Notes: generated from the letters alone by a model not told the origin. Positions 9,712 to 16,947 are shown, counted from the stretch's first letter. The stretch: DNA of 64,000 nucleotides from Bacteroidales bacterium (GCA_003818205.1 RPRQ01000004.1:1-64000), one strand, 5' to 3'. Numbers and translations: made by a program.

Positions 9712-10959
9712 ATGAAAGCCAACACCAATCCAATACAACCAAACCAACGGATTCAAATTCTGGATACCCTAAGAGGCTTTGCCATACTTGGGATACTGAT
9801 GGTTAACATGCAAATCTTCTACAAGCCCATTTCATCGATGATGCTTGGAGGAGAGAACAACCTAAGCACAATCAATCTGATGAGTGAATTCATTGTTAAG
9901 TTCTTTTTTGAGGGGAAATTCTACATCCTTTTCTCTTTCCTTTTTGGATACGGTTTTTGGATATTCATCCATAAAATGCCCAACAATACTGATAGCATCA
10001 TCCCTACCTACCGACGAAGGCTACTTTTCCTTCTTCTATTCGGCATAGCCCATATCGTTCTGCTTTGGGCTGGGGATATACTATTAATGTACGCTCTATT
10101 CGGCTTTCTATTAATACTGTTCAGAAAAAAAAACAACAGATCGCTCATTAAATGGGCCATATGGCTATTATCAATCCCAATACTCCTTCAACTCATTTCA
10201 TGGGGAATGGTGACTCTAGCATCGTTTAACCCTGAATCGAAAGATGCAGTATATGCTGGTATCCAAGAGAGCACCAATAGCATTAAGGTTTTATACGAAC
10301 GAGCCATGAACACCTATGCTAACGGTTCTTTCCTTGATATTGTTGCAATTCGTTTAAAAGAATACAACCTGCTACTTCCAGCAATTCTCTTCTTCTACCC
10401 CGCCGTTCTTGCCATGTTTTTGGTTGGGGCTTGGGCTGCACGAAATAATATCCTCAAGGATTATGAATTGCATATCCCTTTCTTTAAACGAGCCTTTTGG
10501 TGGGGTTTGTCAATAGGAGTACCTGCTGGTGCACTCTACTTTACGGCATGGCAGCATGGCAAAATGAATGTTCCCAATATGTGGAGCTTCTTTAACACCT
10601 CAATGCATATAGTAAGCGGGATTGCCCTTTGCGCTCTCTACGTATCAACCATTATACTGCTAATCCATAAGGGTAAATTAAAACGCTTCGCAAGCTATCT
10701 AGCACCAGTGGGTAGAATGGCGCTTACCAACTACCTGTTACACTCAATAACCTGCACAACGCTTTTCCTGTCCTATGGATTTGGCCTTTTCGGCAAGCCA
10801 GAAGCTTGGCAAGGTATAGTCCTTACGCTGATCATATTCGGGCTACAAATACCTTTCAGCCATTTTTGGCTGAAAAGATTTAACTACGGGCCATTCGAAT
10901 GGATATGGCGAACGCTAACCTATGGGGAGATTCAACCATTTAGAAAAACAAGTAACTAA
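9712..10959 (+). CDS. DUF418 (YeiB-family) membrane protein
   Basis: A 415-residue polytopic inner-membrane protein of the DUF418/YeiB family. It begins with the family's N-terminal signature RIQILDTLRGFAILGILMVNMQIF (about 18-41; seen as RIQILDTLRG...GILMVN). It has about ten hydrophobic segments and ends with the C-terminal DUF418 core (GRMALTNYLLHSITCTTLF... LQIPFSHFWLKRFNYGPFEWIWRTLTYG). Members are predicted transporters or acyltransferase-like membrane proteins; the biochemical role is not established. It follows the PorE-like gene by 29 bases on the same strand and may share its transcript. A repeat cluster begins about ten bases after its stop. Confidence 0.85.
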   Translation: MKANTNPIQPNQRIQILDTLRGFAILGILMVNMQIFYKPISSMMLGGENNLSTINLMSEFIVKFFFEGKFYILFSFLFGYGFWIFIHKMPNNTDSIIPTYRRRLLFLLLFGIAHIVLLWAGDILLMYALFGFLLILFRKKNNRSLIKWAIWLLSIPILLQLISWGMVTLASFNPESKDAVYAGIQESTNSIKVLYERAMNTYANGSFLDIVAIRLKEYNLLLPAILFFYPAVLAMFLVGAWAARNNILKDYELHIPFFKRAFWWGLSIGVPAGALYFTAWQHGKMNVPNMWSFFNTSMHIVSGIALCALYVSTIILLIHKGKLKRFASYLAPVGRMALTNYLLHSITCTTLFLSYGFGLFGKPEAWQGIVLTLIIFGLQIPFSHFWLKRFNYGPFEWIWRTLTYGEIQPFRKTSN

Positions 10960-10968
10960 CCTAAGCCG

Positions 10969-11475
10969 CTAGTGTTATGTTATGTATGTATTATTACGTT
11001 TTTTAGGTTATTCGACAAAAGGTGTGGGATATAATTTTAGTATCCGACAAGTTACTCGTAGAAAGGCTATAAATACTGGATATATGCAAAATAAATCTTC
11101 TAAACGATAGTAAAAATGGGGTTATTCGGCAAAAAGTGTGGAATAGAAGAGAGATAATTTGGTTTTGCTCCAATATTGACCCCAAAGGGGTCGGATGTTT
11201 ATAGGAAAAATGCCCATTTATGGTACGACCCCATCTGGGGTCGAATGTTCCTAGGGATAGATATTTTCTATAGACATATAATCCCTCTGGGATTAAGAAA
11301 GCCAGTGAATAAAAAGTGTGTAAGGTTTTCAAGAGGTCACCGATAAAATCCTACACTTGTAGAATTTCAACTACCCACTAGTTTTGTCGAATAACCGTTT
11401 TTTATAACCTACGGGTTAACCCGAAGGTTATAACCCTGAATGTTTTTACGTCATCGTTTGATTAACAAAACGCTA
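10969..11475 (+). repeat. GGGTTAACCC palindromic element, copy 3, split by an insertion
   Basis: The left end (CTAGTGTTATGTTATG, from 10969) and right part (hairpin AACCTAC, GGGTTAACCC, GAAGGTT at 11407-11430, ending CGCTA at 11475) belong to the same ~110-bp family as copies 1, 2 and 4. They are separated by the 391-bp insertion at 11006-11396. Removing the insertion and one 8-bp duplicate restores an element of the expected size. The hairpin arm here is CCT/AGG, a third paired version of the stem. Confidence 0.75.
11006..11396. mobile_element. 391-bp non-coding element with perfect ends and 8-bp target duplication
   Basis: The ends are a perfect 15-bp inverted repeat (GGTTATTCGACAAAA at 11006-11020 and its complement at 11382-11396), flanked on both sides by the same 8 bases GTTTTTTA (10998-11005 and 11397-11404). 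This is the signature of transposition. Inside lie a second, near-identical copy of the left end (from 11120, GGTTATTCGGCAAAAA) and three short palindromes (GACCCC..GGGGTC at 11178-11194, CGACCCC..GGGGTCG at 11226-11243, AATCCC..GGGATT at 11280-11294). It has no transposase, so it would need one supplied in trans. The minus-strand ORF across it is made of palindrome translation and is rejected. Confidence 0.8.
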
Positions 11476-11937
11476 TCTTTTTTAGCACTAACCCGAATTA
11501 TTGACTTCATCGAACTTCGCTACGCCTACCTGCCGTCTGCCTGCGGGTAGGCAGGCTCTGGTTCAAAATAATTCTGACACGAAGCAAGCACTAAAATTTA
11601 CTCACAACTCTAAACTACAGCCATATTTTTATAAAAACTTAAACGTTCTCTTAAACTACACAAAGTTTCGTTGTGGTATAGTTTGTTTCCTTATACACAA
11701 ATGTATAGACAAGTTAACATATAGGCAGAGTTGACGCACGCTTTAACTCCTTCGTAAAATAGAAAAGGCGACTACCAACCGCCCCTTCACGCGCACCCCT
11801 TCGGGCAGTGAAAACTTGCTGATAGTCGCTTCTTTTGCAAAGAAACAAATATTACGCTTTTGAGTTGTTATGGCTACGATAAGCTCGCAAAAAACGTTTA
11901 ATTGGCTTCGTCAAACTGCGCATCGCTTTGGAAAGAC
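11476..11937. other. Gene-free interval between repeat copy 3 and the AAA ATPase gene
   Basis: About 460 bases without a credible gene. It contains a CCTGCC..GGCAGG type hairpin (about 11529-11556) flanked by TTCGCTACG and GGTTCA, i.e. the modular repeat style seen again at 13276-13462 and 14457-14556. It also contains the long hairpin at 11768-11829. The 77-codon plus-strand ORF here runs through the repeat and looks spurious. Confidence 0.5.
11768..11829 (-). terminator. Long imperfect hairpin, possible terminator of the AAA ATPase gene
   Basis: GCGACTACCAAC at 11768-11779 pairs imperfectly with GCTGATAGTCGC at 11818-11829. On the minus strand the stem is followed by CTTTTCTATTTTA, which is T-rich. 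It sits about 110 bases after the stop of the minus-strand ATPase gene. It could be a terminator or another intergenic hairpin repeat; the internal G/C-rich segment (CCCCTTCACGCGCACCCCTT) makes it longer than a standard terminator. Confidence 0.4.
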
Positions 11938-13071
11938 TCATCGACCCTCAGCCCATCGCTGAAAAAACACATCGTACACGCTGTAGTAGAGCCTCCCCTC
12001 ATCATCAAAATCCGTATAAACCAGTTCATGTTCCTGAAGGGTTTTTAGCGATCGAAGTACAGTAGCGGAGGCGTTCAGGTGATGCCTCGCTAAAAAATGC
12101 TTAGCCGTGGGTTGGTAAACTATTCCCTCGTGTGCAACAGCCTTTAGAAGCTGCCATTGCGGAGCGGTAAGCATATTCCGAAAGGTAAAGAACATGGTTT
12201 CCTGCTCCTTGAGCAGTAGGTGAAGTTGCGCCTTAACTAGCTCATGAGTAACCTTTTTATCCGAAGCAGCAAACACCTGGTTGCATACCTGCTGAACGTA
12301 GAATGTGTGCGTTTTAGCCCAATCTAAAATTTCATCAACCAGCCCCTGGTCAATCTCCTTCCCATACCTTCGAAAAAGCGATCTGATAAAAGTTCCATAA
12401 ACCTCACCATTCAGCTTGCCAAGTTTCATTATTTGAGTACTCCTATAAAATGGCCGTTGCGGGGAAGTGAAAAGTTCTGTCATTAAATGTTGCTGACTTC
12501 CCGAAAAAATGAATACCACATTCTTAAGCTGCTGAATACGAGAACGTAGCCACGCATCCGTAAATTGTTCGGGGTACTTCAGGATTTGCTGAAACTCATC
12601 GATGGCTATGACCGTTTTAAAACTTTGACTCTCTAGAAATTGCAGAACAGCGCTAATACTCAGCTCAACCTCCTTGCCTTTAATATCAAAGAAGGCCTGT
12701 GGGTTTCCGGTAAGGCTATCGAAGCTAATGGTGGGGCGTAGCGACTTGATAAAATTCCATACCTTTGTTCCTAATTTGCTTTTCTCCGGGACCGAATTAA
12801 TTATCGCCGTAGCCAACACATTCAAAAAATGATTAAGATTCTCGGTCTCCAGAATGTCAACGTAAACACCCTTATAGCCCAAAGGCAGCTGCAATAGGGT
12901 ATGCTGAATCAGACCTGTCTTCCCCATTCTCCTAATGGACAACAAGGTGGTTGAATTCCCGCTCCGTATAGCGCTGATGAGCCGTGCAGTTTCATCATCC
13001 CTGTCGCAAAAGTACTCCGCACCATAATATGTATTTACAGGAAAGGGGTTGCTCAAGATAATTTTACCCAT
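11938..13071 (-). CDS. AAA-family ATPase with C-terminal winged-helix region
   Basis: A 377-residue P-loop ATPase of the archaeal-ATPase/ORC-like type common as an orphan accessory gene in Bacteroidota. The P-loop is degenerate in spelling but clear in place (SIRRMGKTGLIQHTLL, about 37-52). The Walker B strand is FKTVIAIDEFQQIL (about 151-164) and a sensor-like strand is VVFIFSGSQQHLM (about 183-195). The C-terminal third is helical with a winged-helix-like stretch (LLKAVAHEGIVYQPTAKHFLARHHLNASATVLRSLKTLQEHELV) and ends in a YYSVYDVFFQRW box typical of this family. The start is the ATG at 13071; an upstream GTG in frame at 13113 lies within the predicted promoter. Its role is unknown. It stands alone in a repeat-rich patch next to hicAB. 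Confidence 0.8.
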   Translation of the reverse strand: MGKIILSNPFPVNTYYGAEYFCDRDDETARLISAIRSGNSTTLLSIRRMGKTGLIQHTLLQLPLGYKGVYVDILETENLNHFLNVLATAIINSVPEKSKLGTKVWNFIKSLRPTISFDSLTGNPQAFFDIKGKEVELSISAVLQFLESQSFKTVIAIDEFQQILKYPEQFTDAWLRSRIQQLKNVVFIFSGSQQHLMTELFTSPQRPFYRSTQIMKLGKLNGEVYGTFIRSLFRRYGKEIDQGLVDEILDWAKTHTFYVQQVCNQVFAASDKKVTHELVKAQLHLLLKEQETMFFTFRNMLTAPQWQLLKAVAHEGIVYQPTAKHFLARHHLNASATVLRSLKTLQEHELVYTDFDDEGRLYYSVYDVFFQRWAEGR

Positions 13072-13092
13072 AGTTTCATACCTTAAATCACC

Positions 13093-13123
13093 CAAATGTA
13101 CAAAATAATACACAACTTACAAA
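13093..13123 (-). promoter_or_regulatory. Predicted Bacteroidota promoter of the AAA ATPase gene
   Basis: On the minus strand TTTG (13120-13123) and TACATTTG (13093-13100) match the Bacteroidota -33 TTTG and -7 TAnnTTTG boxes with 19-base spacing. The -7 box ends about 20 bases before the ATG at 13071. The -33 box lies inside the palindrome at 13114-13146. Confidence 0.6.
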
Positions 13124-13146
13124 ATGTAAGTTACATTTTGTAAGTT
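13114..13146. promoter_or_regulatory. 33-bp perfect palindrome overlapping the promoter (operator candidate)
   Basis: Two 16-base arms (AACTTACAAAATGTAA and its exact complement) surround a single G. The dyad overlaps the -33 box of the ATPase promoter and lies 42 bases before its ATG. A perfect dyad in this position is what a repressor site looks like; the winged-helix end of the ATPase or an unlinked regulator could bind. Alternatively it is a recombination or replication site. Confidence 0.55.
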
Positions 13147-13275
13147 AACTATGGGCACACCTGTCCAACAAAATTTGTGCAGAAGAATTTAACCAATCGA
13201 ACATCAACGTCGTTTAGCCCCCTCGCTGAGGATGAACGACATCGATATTTGTACTCAAAACAGCTAAGAACTACT

Positions 13276-13370
13276 AATTGCTTGGCTACGAAAAGATCTT
13301 CGCTACGGTTCAGGTTGTATCCCTGCCCACCGGAATGAAATGCAGGGGAATTTGACATATCGGTCACACT
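13276..13370 (+). repeat. Modular intergenic repeat, unit A
   Basis: Begins AATTGCTTGGCTACG, contains CTTCGCTACGGTTCAGGTTG and ATCCCTGCCCACCGGAATG, and ends TTTGACATATCGGTCACACT. It is almost identical to unit B at 14457-14556 across its last ~65 bases. There is no coding potential; short ORFs in both frames are repeat translations. Confidence 0.7.
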
Positions 13371-13405
13371 TAGAAGAGATTAATCTCAATGCTAAAAGGA
13401 GTTGT

Positions 13406-13462
13406 GAATTGCTTTGGCTTCGCCGAGCTCTCCGGCAGTTGCCGGATCGGTTCAGATTGTAT
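13406..13462 (+). repeat. Modular intergenic repeat, unit C (partial)
   Basis: GAATTGCTTTGGCTTCGCC, then the exchangeable hairpin TCCGGCAGTTGCCGGA, then CGGTTCAGATTGTATC. It shares its left module with unit B and its hairpin with the 6675-6690 repeat, so repeat modules appear shuffled. Confidence 0.6.
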
Positions 13463-13561
13463 CTTTGAAATATACAAATACTGAATATCAATTACTTATA
13501 AGGCATTGAGTAACGTTTTTGAAACAGAAAACCTTTTTTCTTACTTTTTTATAGCCAATAT

Positions 13562-13969
13562 TTACACTAAGTGAACCGAACCCAAATCATTTGCCAGAGA
13601 GTGAAGTCCCTTTTCTATCCTTTGGACTTGCTGTTTTCTGGGTTTCTTAAAACCGTTGGCATATTGGCTCAATTGGCTTGCATTAATCCCAGTTATTTTT
13701 GATAGTGCCGACTTAGTAAATATTCCCTGATACTGGTTTAGCAAAGCCACAGTATCAAAATGAAATACCAACTCAAAATTTCCTTTTAGTATTTTGGGTA
13801 TTGGCAAATTATCTTCTTTTAACGATTCTATATGAAACCTTAAAGCTTCATAAGCATTTGCCTTAGCTTTATCGACAGTTTCACCAAAAGAAAAAACATT
13901 GGGTATATTTTCAAACATTACTCCGTACCCATCTTTTCCACTTTCTAATATTACATTAATCTTATTCAT
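13562..13969 (-). CDS. hicB: HicB-family antitoxin
   Basis: A 135-residue antitoxin of a type II toxin-antitoxin pair. The N-terminal half is the partial RNase-H-like HicB fold (NVILESGKDGYGVMFENIPNVFSFGETVDKAKANAYEAL, about 4-44; key GYGV and GET..KA), which binds and blocks HicA. The C-terminal half carries a Cro/XRE helix-turn-helix (KSALSKITGINASQLSQYANGFKKPRKQQVQRIEKGLHSL, about 86-126), expected to bind the operator for autoregulation. It lies nine bases downstream of hicA on the same strand, the usual toxin-first order of hic operons. Length fits HTH-type HicB proteins. Confidence 0.9.
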   Translation of the reverse strand: MNKINVILESGKDGYGVMFENIPNVFSFGETVDKAKANAYEALRFHIESLKEDNLPIPKILKGNFELVFHFDTVALLNQYQGIFTKSALSKITGINASQLSQYANGFKKPRKQQVQRIEKGLHSLANDLGSVHLV

Positions 13970-13978
13970 ATAATTTAT

Positions 13979-14164
13979 TTATCTTAACCTTGCCTGTTTT
14001 AAAATTGTTAATTCAGTTCCTTTAGGAACTTCCTTTGCCCCATGATTGGGAACAATGATATAGTAAGAGAAATCGCTATGTCTGAACCTTATATGACTTC
14101 CTTTTTGTTTGACTTCATACCACCCTTCTTGTTTGAGGATTTTAATTAATTCACTCGATTTCAT
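13979..14164 (-). CDS. hicA: HicA-family mRNA interferase toxin
   Basis: A 61-residue toxin with the double-stranded-RNA-binding-like fold that cleaves mRNA independently of codons. The family core is intact: SSELIKILKQEGWYEVKQKGSHIRFRH (about 3-29) with the essential GSH motif (His24), followed by the beta-strand YYIIVPNHG and the basic C-terminal GTELTILKQA. Length matches HicA (about 60). It is followed by hicB. The pair sits in a repeat-rich patch, consistent with acquisition, although neither end of an inserted unit can be shown. Confidence 0.92.
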   Translation of the reverse strand: MKSSELIKILKQEGWYEVKQKGSHIRFRHSDFSYYIIVPNHGAKEVPKGTELTILKQARLR

Positions 14165-14259
14165 ATTACAATACTATCACACAAAGGTAATACTTCTATT
14201 ACTGTTTGCAAAATCTTCAGGGTAAATCTTTGAGGTATTCTATTAGAATCTTGCAGAAA

Positions 14260-14415
14260 TTACTTTATTTCGCCATACAAGGTGTCCTGAATTTCATTTA
14301 ATGCTATAACATCACCTTTCAACGCTCGTTTTATTAGTGCAATTGACCATTTATCTTCTTTACTGAGAATTGTACCCTTCTTTATGTTGAAAGGGTTTAT
14401 AGGTTTTTTTTTCAC
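14260..14415 (-). CDS. Possible small protein of 51 residues upstream of hicA
   Basis: A short minus-strand ORF with a GTG start reads MKKKPINPFNIKKGTIL.. and ends ..ALNEIQDTLYGEIK. It is lysine-rich with an amphipathic middle (WSIALIKRALKGDVIALNEI) and no stop until the end. Composition is protein-like, unlike the palindromic repeats around it. It is on the same strand as hicA and ends about 95 bases before it. I do not recognise the family; the short helical pattern vaguely recalls small phage or plasmid helix-turn-helix proteins but this is not evidence. It might also be a remnant. Confidence 0.35.
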   Translation of the reverse strand: MKKKPINPFNIKKGTILSKEDKWSIALIKRALKGDVIALNEIQDTLYGEIK

Positions 14416-14456
14416 CGTTTAATCCATATTATTAATAAATAAACTTACCGTGTTGT

Positions 14457-14556
14457 GAATTGCTTTGGCTGCGCCGAGCTCCGCTTCGCTATGGTTCAGA
14501 TTGTATCCCTGCCCACCGGAATGAAATGCAGGTGGGTTTGACATATCGGTCACACT
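14457..14556 (+). repeat. Modular intergenic repeat, unit B
   Basis: Starts GAATTGCTTTGGCTGCGCC, continues with GAGCTCCGCTTCGCTATGG and TTCAGATTGTATCCCTGCCC, and ends TTTGACATATCGGTCACACT. Its left part matches unit C (13406) and its right part matches unit A (13276), so A and C together flank the same modules in another order. Confidence 0.7.
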
Positions 14557-14630
14557 ATAGGTGTGCATTTTAAGCTGACCAATAGCTAGTTAAACCGATT
14601 TTCCGATTCAAAAAAAGTGACCGAAAAGAG

Positions 14631-14662
14631 ATCCACGGAACGTGAAATCCGTGGATTTTTTT
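14631..14662 (+). terminator. Rho-independent terminator-like hairpin
   Basis: ATCCACGGA (14631-14639) pairs perfectly with TCCGTGGAT (14648-14656) across an 8-nt loop, followed by a T-run and TTATTT. There is no plus-strand gene upstream, so it may end a small unannotated RNA or be a leftover of lost genes. Confidence 0.55.
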
Positions 14663-14716
14663 ATTTCTAGTTAAAATGGTTGAAACCAATATTATTTATT
14701 CCTTTATAACGAAACG

Positions 14717-14742
14717 CTGTCAGGTTCTACGAACTCTGACAG
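14717..14742. repeat. CTGTCAGGTTC/GAACTCTGACAG palindrome
   Basis: A near-perfect 26-base dyad with a TAC centre. No T-run follows, so it is not a terminator. It looks like another dispersed intergenic palindrome, but no second copy was noticed in this window. Confidence 0.4.
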
Positions 14743-14970
14743 GTTTAAGTGGCTATATAAATTCGGGGAATAAAATTTTTCGGGTTACCCTTTATCGCTC
14801 GTCTGATGATACAAATATACGGTGGGGGGGCAACCCGGTACAAGGTTTTTCGGGCTTTGATATGCACTAGATTTAAACAGGAGATATGAACAATTCTTTA
14901 TAATAAAACTAAGAATCGCCCTACGCTTACGCAACATAAACAGCAATCTAAATCGATGATATTAACAGCC

Positions 14971-15492
14971 TTAACTTAGTTTTTTGATTGCATCAAGGTG
15001 ATTCTCAATAATAAATCGAAACCAGTAGGTATAGACATCGGGGTTAACCTTAACATCGCTACAAACATCCTCCAAAGCAACCCACCTCCACTGGCATACC
15101 TCATGGGGATTAGGTTTTGGTATTGCATCGCAAGTTCCAAGGAAAATATGATCGATCTCATTCTCAATCATACCATCCTGAAAATCTATTTTATAGTGAA
15201 AGGTTTTGACAAACCGAAGGTCGCAATCAAAGCCCATCTCCTCGGCTAACCGCTGATGTACGTATGGTTCCATTTCTATGCCTTTCGGAAGGTGGCTACA
15301 ACAGGTATTGGTCCAAAGACCAGCAGAGTGGTATTTATCCAATGCTCTTCGCTGCAGAAGCATCTCCCCTTTGCAATTAAAGACAAAGATTGAGAATGCT
15401 CTATGCAGCAACCCTTTACGATGTACCTCAAGTTTATCATCAAACCCAATAACCTTATCGTTTACATCAACAATTGCAATTAGATTATTCAT
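14971..15492 (-). CDS. idi: Isopentenyl-diphosphate delta-isomerase, type I
   Basis: This 173-residue cytosolic Nudix-fold enzyme interconverts IPP and DMAPP at the start of isoprenoid chain assembly. The expected features are in order: the HRAFSIFVFN strand (about 30-39), LLQRRA (about 45-50), the TNTCCSHLPKG segment with the catalytic Cys and metal-binding His (about 61-71), RLAEEMGF in place of the Nudix helix (about 81-88), YKIDF, ENEIDHIFLG with the metal-binding Glu residues (about 110-119) and EVCQWRWV (about 131-138). Length is normal for the type I enzyme. It is monocistronic, with a repeat-filled region downstream. Confidence 0.95.
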   Translation of the reverse strand: MNNLIAIVDVNDKVIGFDDKLEVHRKGLLHRAFSIFVFNCKGEMLLQRRALDKYHSAGLWTNTCCSHLPKGIEMEPYVHQRLAEEMGFDCDLRFVKTFHYKIDFQDGMIENEIDHIFLGTCDAIPKPNPHEVCQWRWVALEDVCSDVKVNPDVYTYWFRFIIENHLDAIKKLS

Positions 15493-15588
15493 CGTTTTTT
15501 TTCTCTAACAATCATTACTAACCGACAAATCTAAATTTGCCACTAAGGAACGAAGATACAAAAATATAGAAATCAGATAATATGCTAC

Positions 15589-15744
15589 TTATTCAACTTT
15601 GAATCTTTGCGCCTTTGTGGCCATGAGTTGTTTTAAAATGCAACCCCAGGTGCTAGCTGATTTTATACTATCCTTGTCTTTATAGGCTTTCAGGATGTTC
15701 CAATATTTTAGTCGGTCAGTAGTGCCTAAAAATAAATATTCATT
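15589..15744 (-). pseudogene. Possible ORF remnant without a start codon
   Basis: An open minus-strand segment of 51 codons bounded by TAG upstream and TAA downstream, reading ..YLFLGTTDRLKYWNILKAY.. to ..WGCILKQLMATKAQRFKVE. It lacks any ATG, GTG or TTG early enough to make a sensible protein. Composition is protein-like for most of its length, but the last codons overlap a common intergenic phrase (TTTGCGCCTTTGTGGC). It may be the C-terminal relic of a lost gene. No family assigned. Confidence 0.25.
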
Positions 15745-15765
15745 CTAGTACTACGCTACATGGTC

Positions 15766-16947
15766 TTAATTTTCTTTACCCACAATCCCTTCCTTTGAAT
15801 TTGATAAATCAAGGATACGATGCAGCTGCGGGATATTTATTGATGTTGCAACGCCCTTTGCATCCCAATGCTTCTTACAACCACAATAGTCGAGATAGAT
15901 GCATTGCGAAGCAATGTTTAAACCAATCATTTCATACCCACCCATCAAAAGGTTTAGAACACATGCAACCCCAACCAATGCCACATTGCTATTATCTTTC
16001 CATCTTTGTAAAAATTTTGAGAAATCAGAACTATGCGGGATTAGGTATATATCGATATTGTAGGGCGATAAACTTTTAAATACCTTACCAACATTACATT
16101 TCGAGTCGCAGCCAATGCACTTTCGTTCAAAGTTATTTCCTATTGCTTTGCATTGGTAGTTTGCATCTAATCTCATACAAGTAGGGAGTAAAACTATTTT
16201 TTGCTTTGCCTTGATAAAATCGCTTCTCAGCTCCCTATTTAGCATTTCGGCGCCAACCATATTCAAATGGTATTCAACTTCTCTCCTATTTGCCAAAGCA
16301 TAATCCTCTCTACCCTTGTAGCTATACTTCGCTTTTGATACAAACCTTTCAACATTTATTGTATATGACCCTAAACTTTTGGCACATTTCATCCTAAATG
16401 ATTCTGAAATGCCGTAAACCCTTTCAATAAAGCATCTAAAATCATTCTCCTTCATCGATTTCGCAAATTCCAACCAAACCTTCAAACGCTTTGTCTCCTC
16501 GGAATACTCGCCTGTAGCATCAAGCCACATCAACAACCGCCTAAACGACCTAATATCTTTGCTTAAAGGTTGTTCTGATTGACGAAAAAGTAAAACTGAA
16601 ACTAAAAGACCCCTAATCCTATCAGCTAATGGCTTAAATGTTGTGCTGTTTTTACGAACCTCATAGAGCCATTTTAAGGTTTTAGCGGCAAATAACGAAG
16701 TTCTACTCACATGTGTTTCTTTGCTACGCCAAAGCACCCCTAGCATTATCAGCTCAAGAAGATACTCGTTCTCTGCTCTCAGGTTTTCGATTTCTCTACC
16801 TTTAATAAATTGTCGATACAAATCGACGTAACCGCTGAGTAAAGTACTAGCTTCGAATATTATCTCATCAGTAGTTCTCGCTAAATCGTTGTAAAATAGG
16901 GTATTATCGCCTTTCAGATTTAACGTTGAGTATGTAATTGAAAACAT
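15766..16947 (-). CDS. DUF116 domain-containing protein
   Basis: 393 residues from the ATG at 16947; a TTG in frame at 17037 is possible but poorly placed. The N-terminal two thirds are helical and poorly conserved. The C-terminal third is the DUF116 domain: LLPTCMRLDANYQCKAI, a cysteine cluster CIGCDSKCNVGK, a Rossmann-like strand pair (NIDIYLIPHS, VALVGVACVLNLLMGGYEM) and a final Cys-rich LDYCGCKKHW. The spaced cysteines suggest a metal or Fe-S site. The biochemical function of DUF116 is not established; links to lipoate metabolism have been suggested from gene neighbourhoods, and nothing here tests that. It is a single gene. Confidence 0.75.
   Translation of the reverse strand: MFSITYSTLNLKGDNTLFYNDLARTTDEIIFEASTLLSGYVDLYRQFIKGREIENLRAENEYLLELIMLGVLWRSKETHVSRTSLFAAKTLKWLYEVRKNSTTFKPLADRIRGLLVSVLLFRQSEQPLSKDIRSFRRLLMWLDATGEYSEETKRLKVWLEFAKSMKENDFRCFIERVYGISESFRMKCAKSLGSYTINVERFVSKAKYSYKGREDYALANRREVEYHLNMVGAEMLNRELRSDFIKAKQKIVLLPTCMRLDANYQCKAIGNNFERKCIGCDSKCNVGKVFKSLSPYNIDIYLIPHSSDFSKFLQRWKDNSNVALVGVACVLNLLMGGYEMIGLNIASQCIYLDYCGCKKHWDAKGVATSINIPQLHRILDLSNSKEGIVGKEN

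Larger units (their letters stand above)
14416..14970. other. Gene-free interval between the hic region and idi
   Basis: No credible gene in about 550 bases. It holds repeat unit B (14457-14556), a terminator-like hairpin (14631-14662) and a palindrome CTGTCAGGTTC/GAACTCTGACAG (14717-14742). The 64-codon plus-strand ORF near 14676 begins just after the terminator and has no family resemblance, so I leave it out. Confidence 0.5.

Noticed and set aside
11003-11332. Minus-strand ORF of 109 codons inside the 391-bp element
   Set aside because: It translates the GC palindromes and inverted ends of a non-coding mobile element; similar phrases occur as spurious ORFs in repeats, and it has no start context or protein-like conservation pattern.
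11501-11734. Plus-strand ORF of 77 codons
   Set aside because: Runs through a CCTGCC..GGCAGG hairpin repeat, low-complexity composition, no recognisable domain.
13149-13491. Two overlapping short minus-strand ORFs (72 and 62 codons)
   Set aside because: They share the peptide phrase YNLNRSG/YNLNRSE because they read the modular repeat units A and C; not genes.
14676-14870. Plus-strand ORF of 64 codons after the terminator hairpin
   Set aside because: Crosses the CTGTCAG palindrome and a poly-G tract, no domain and no neighbour support.
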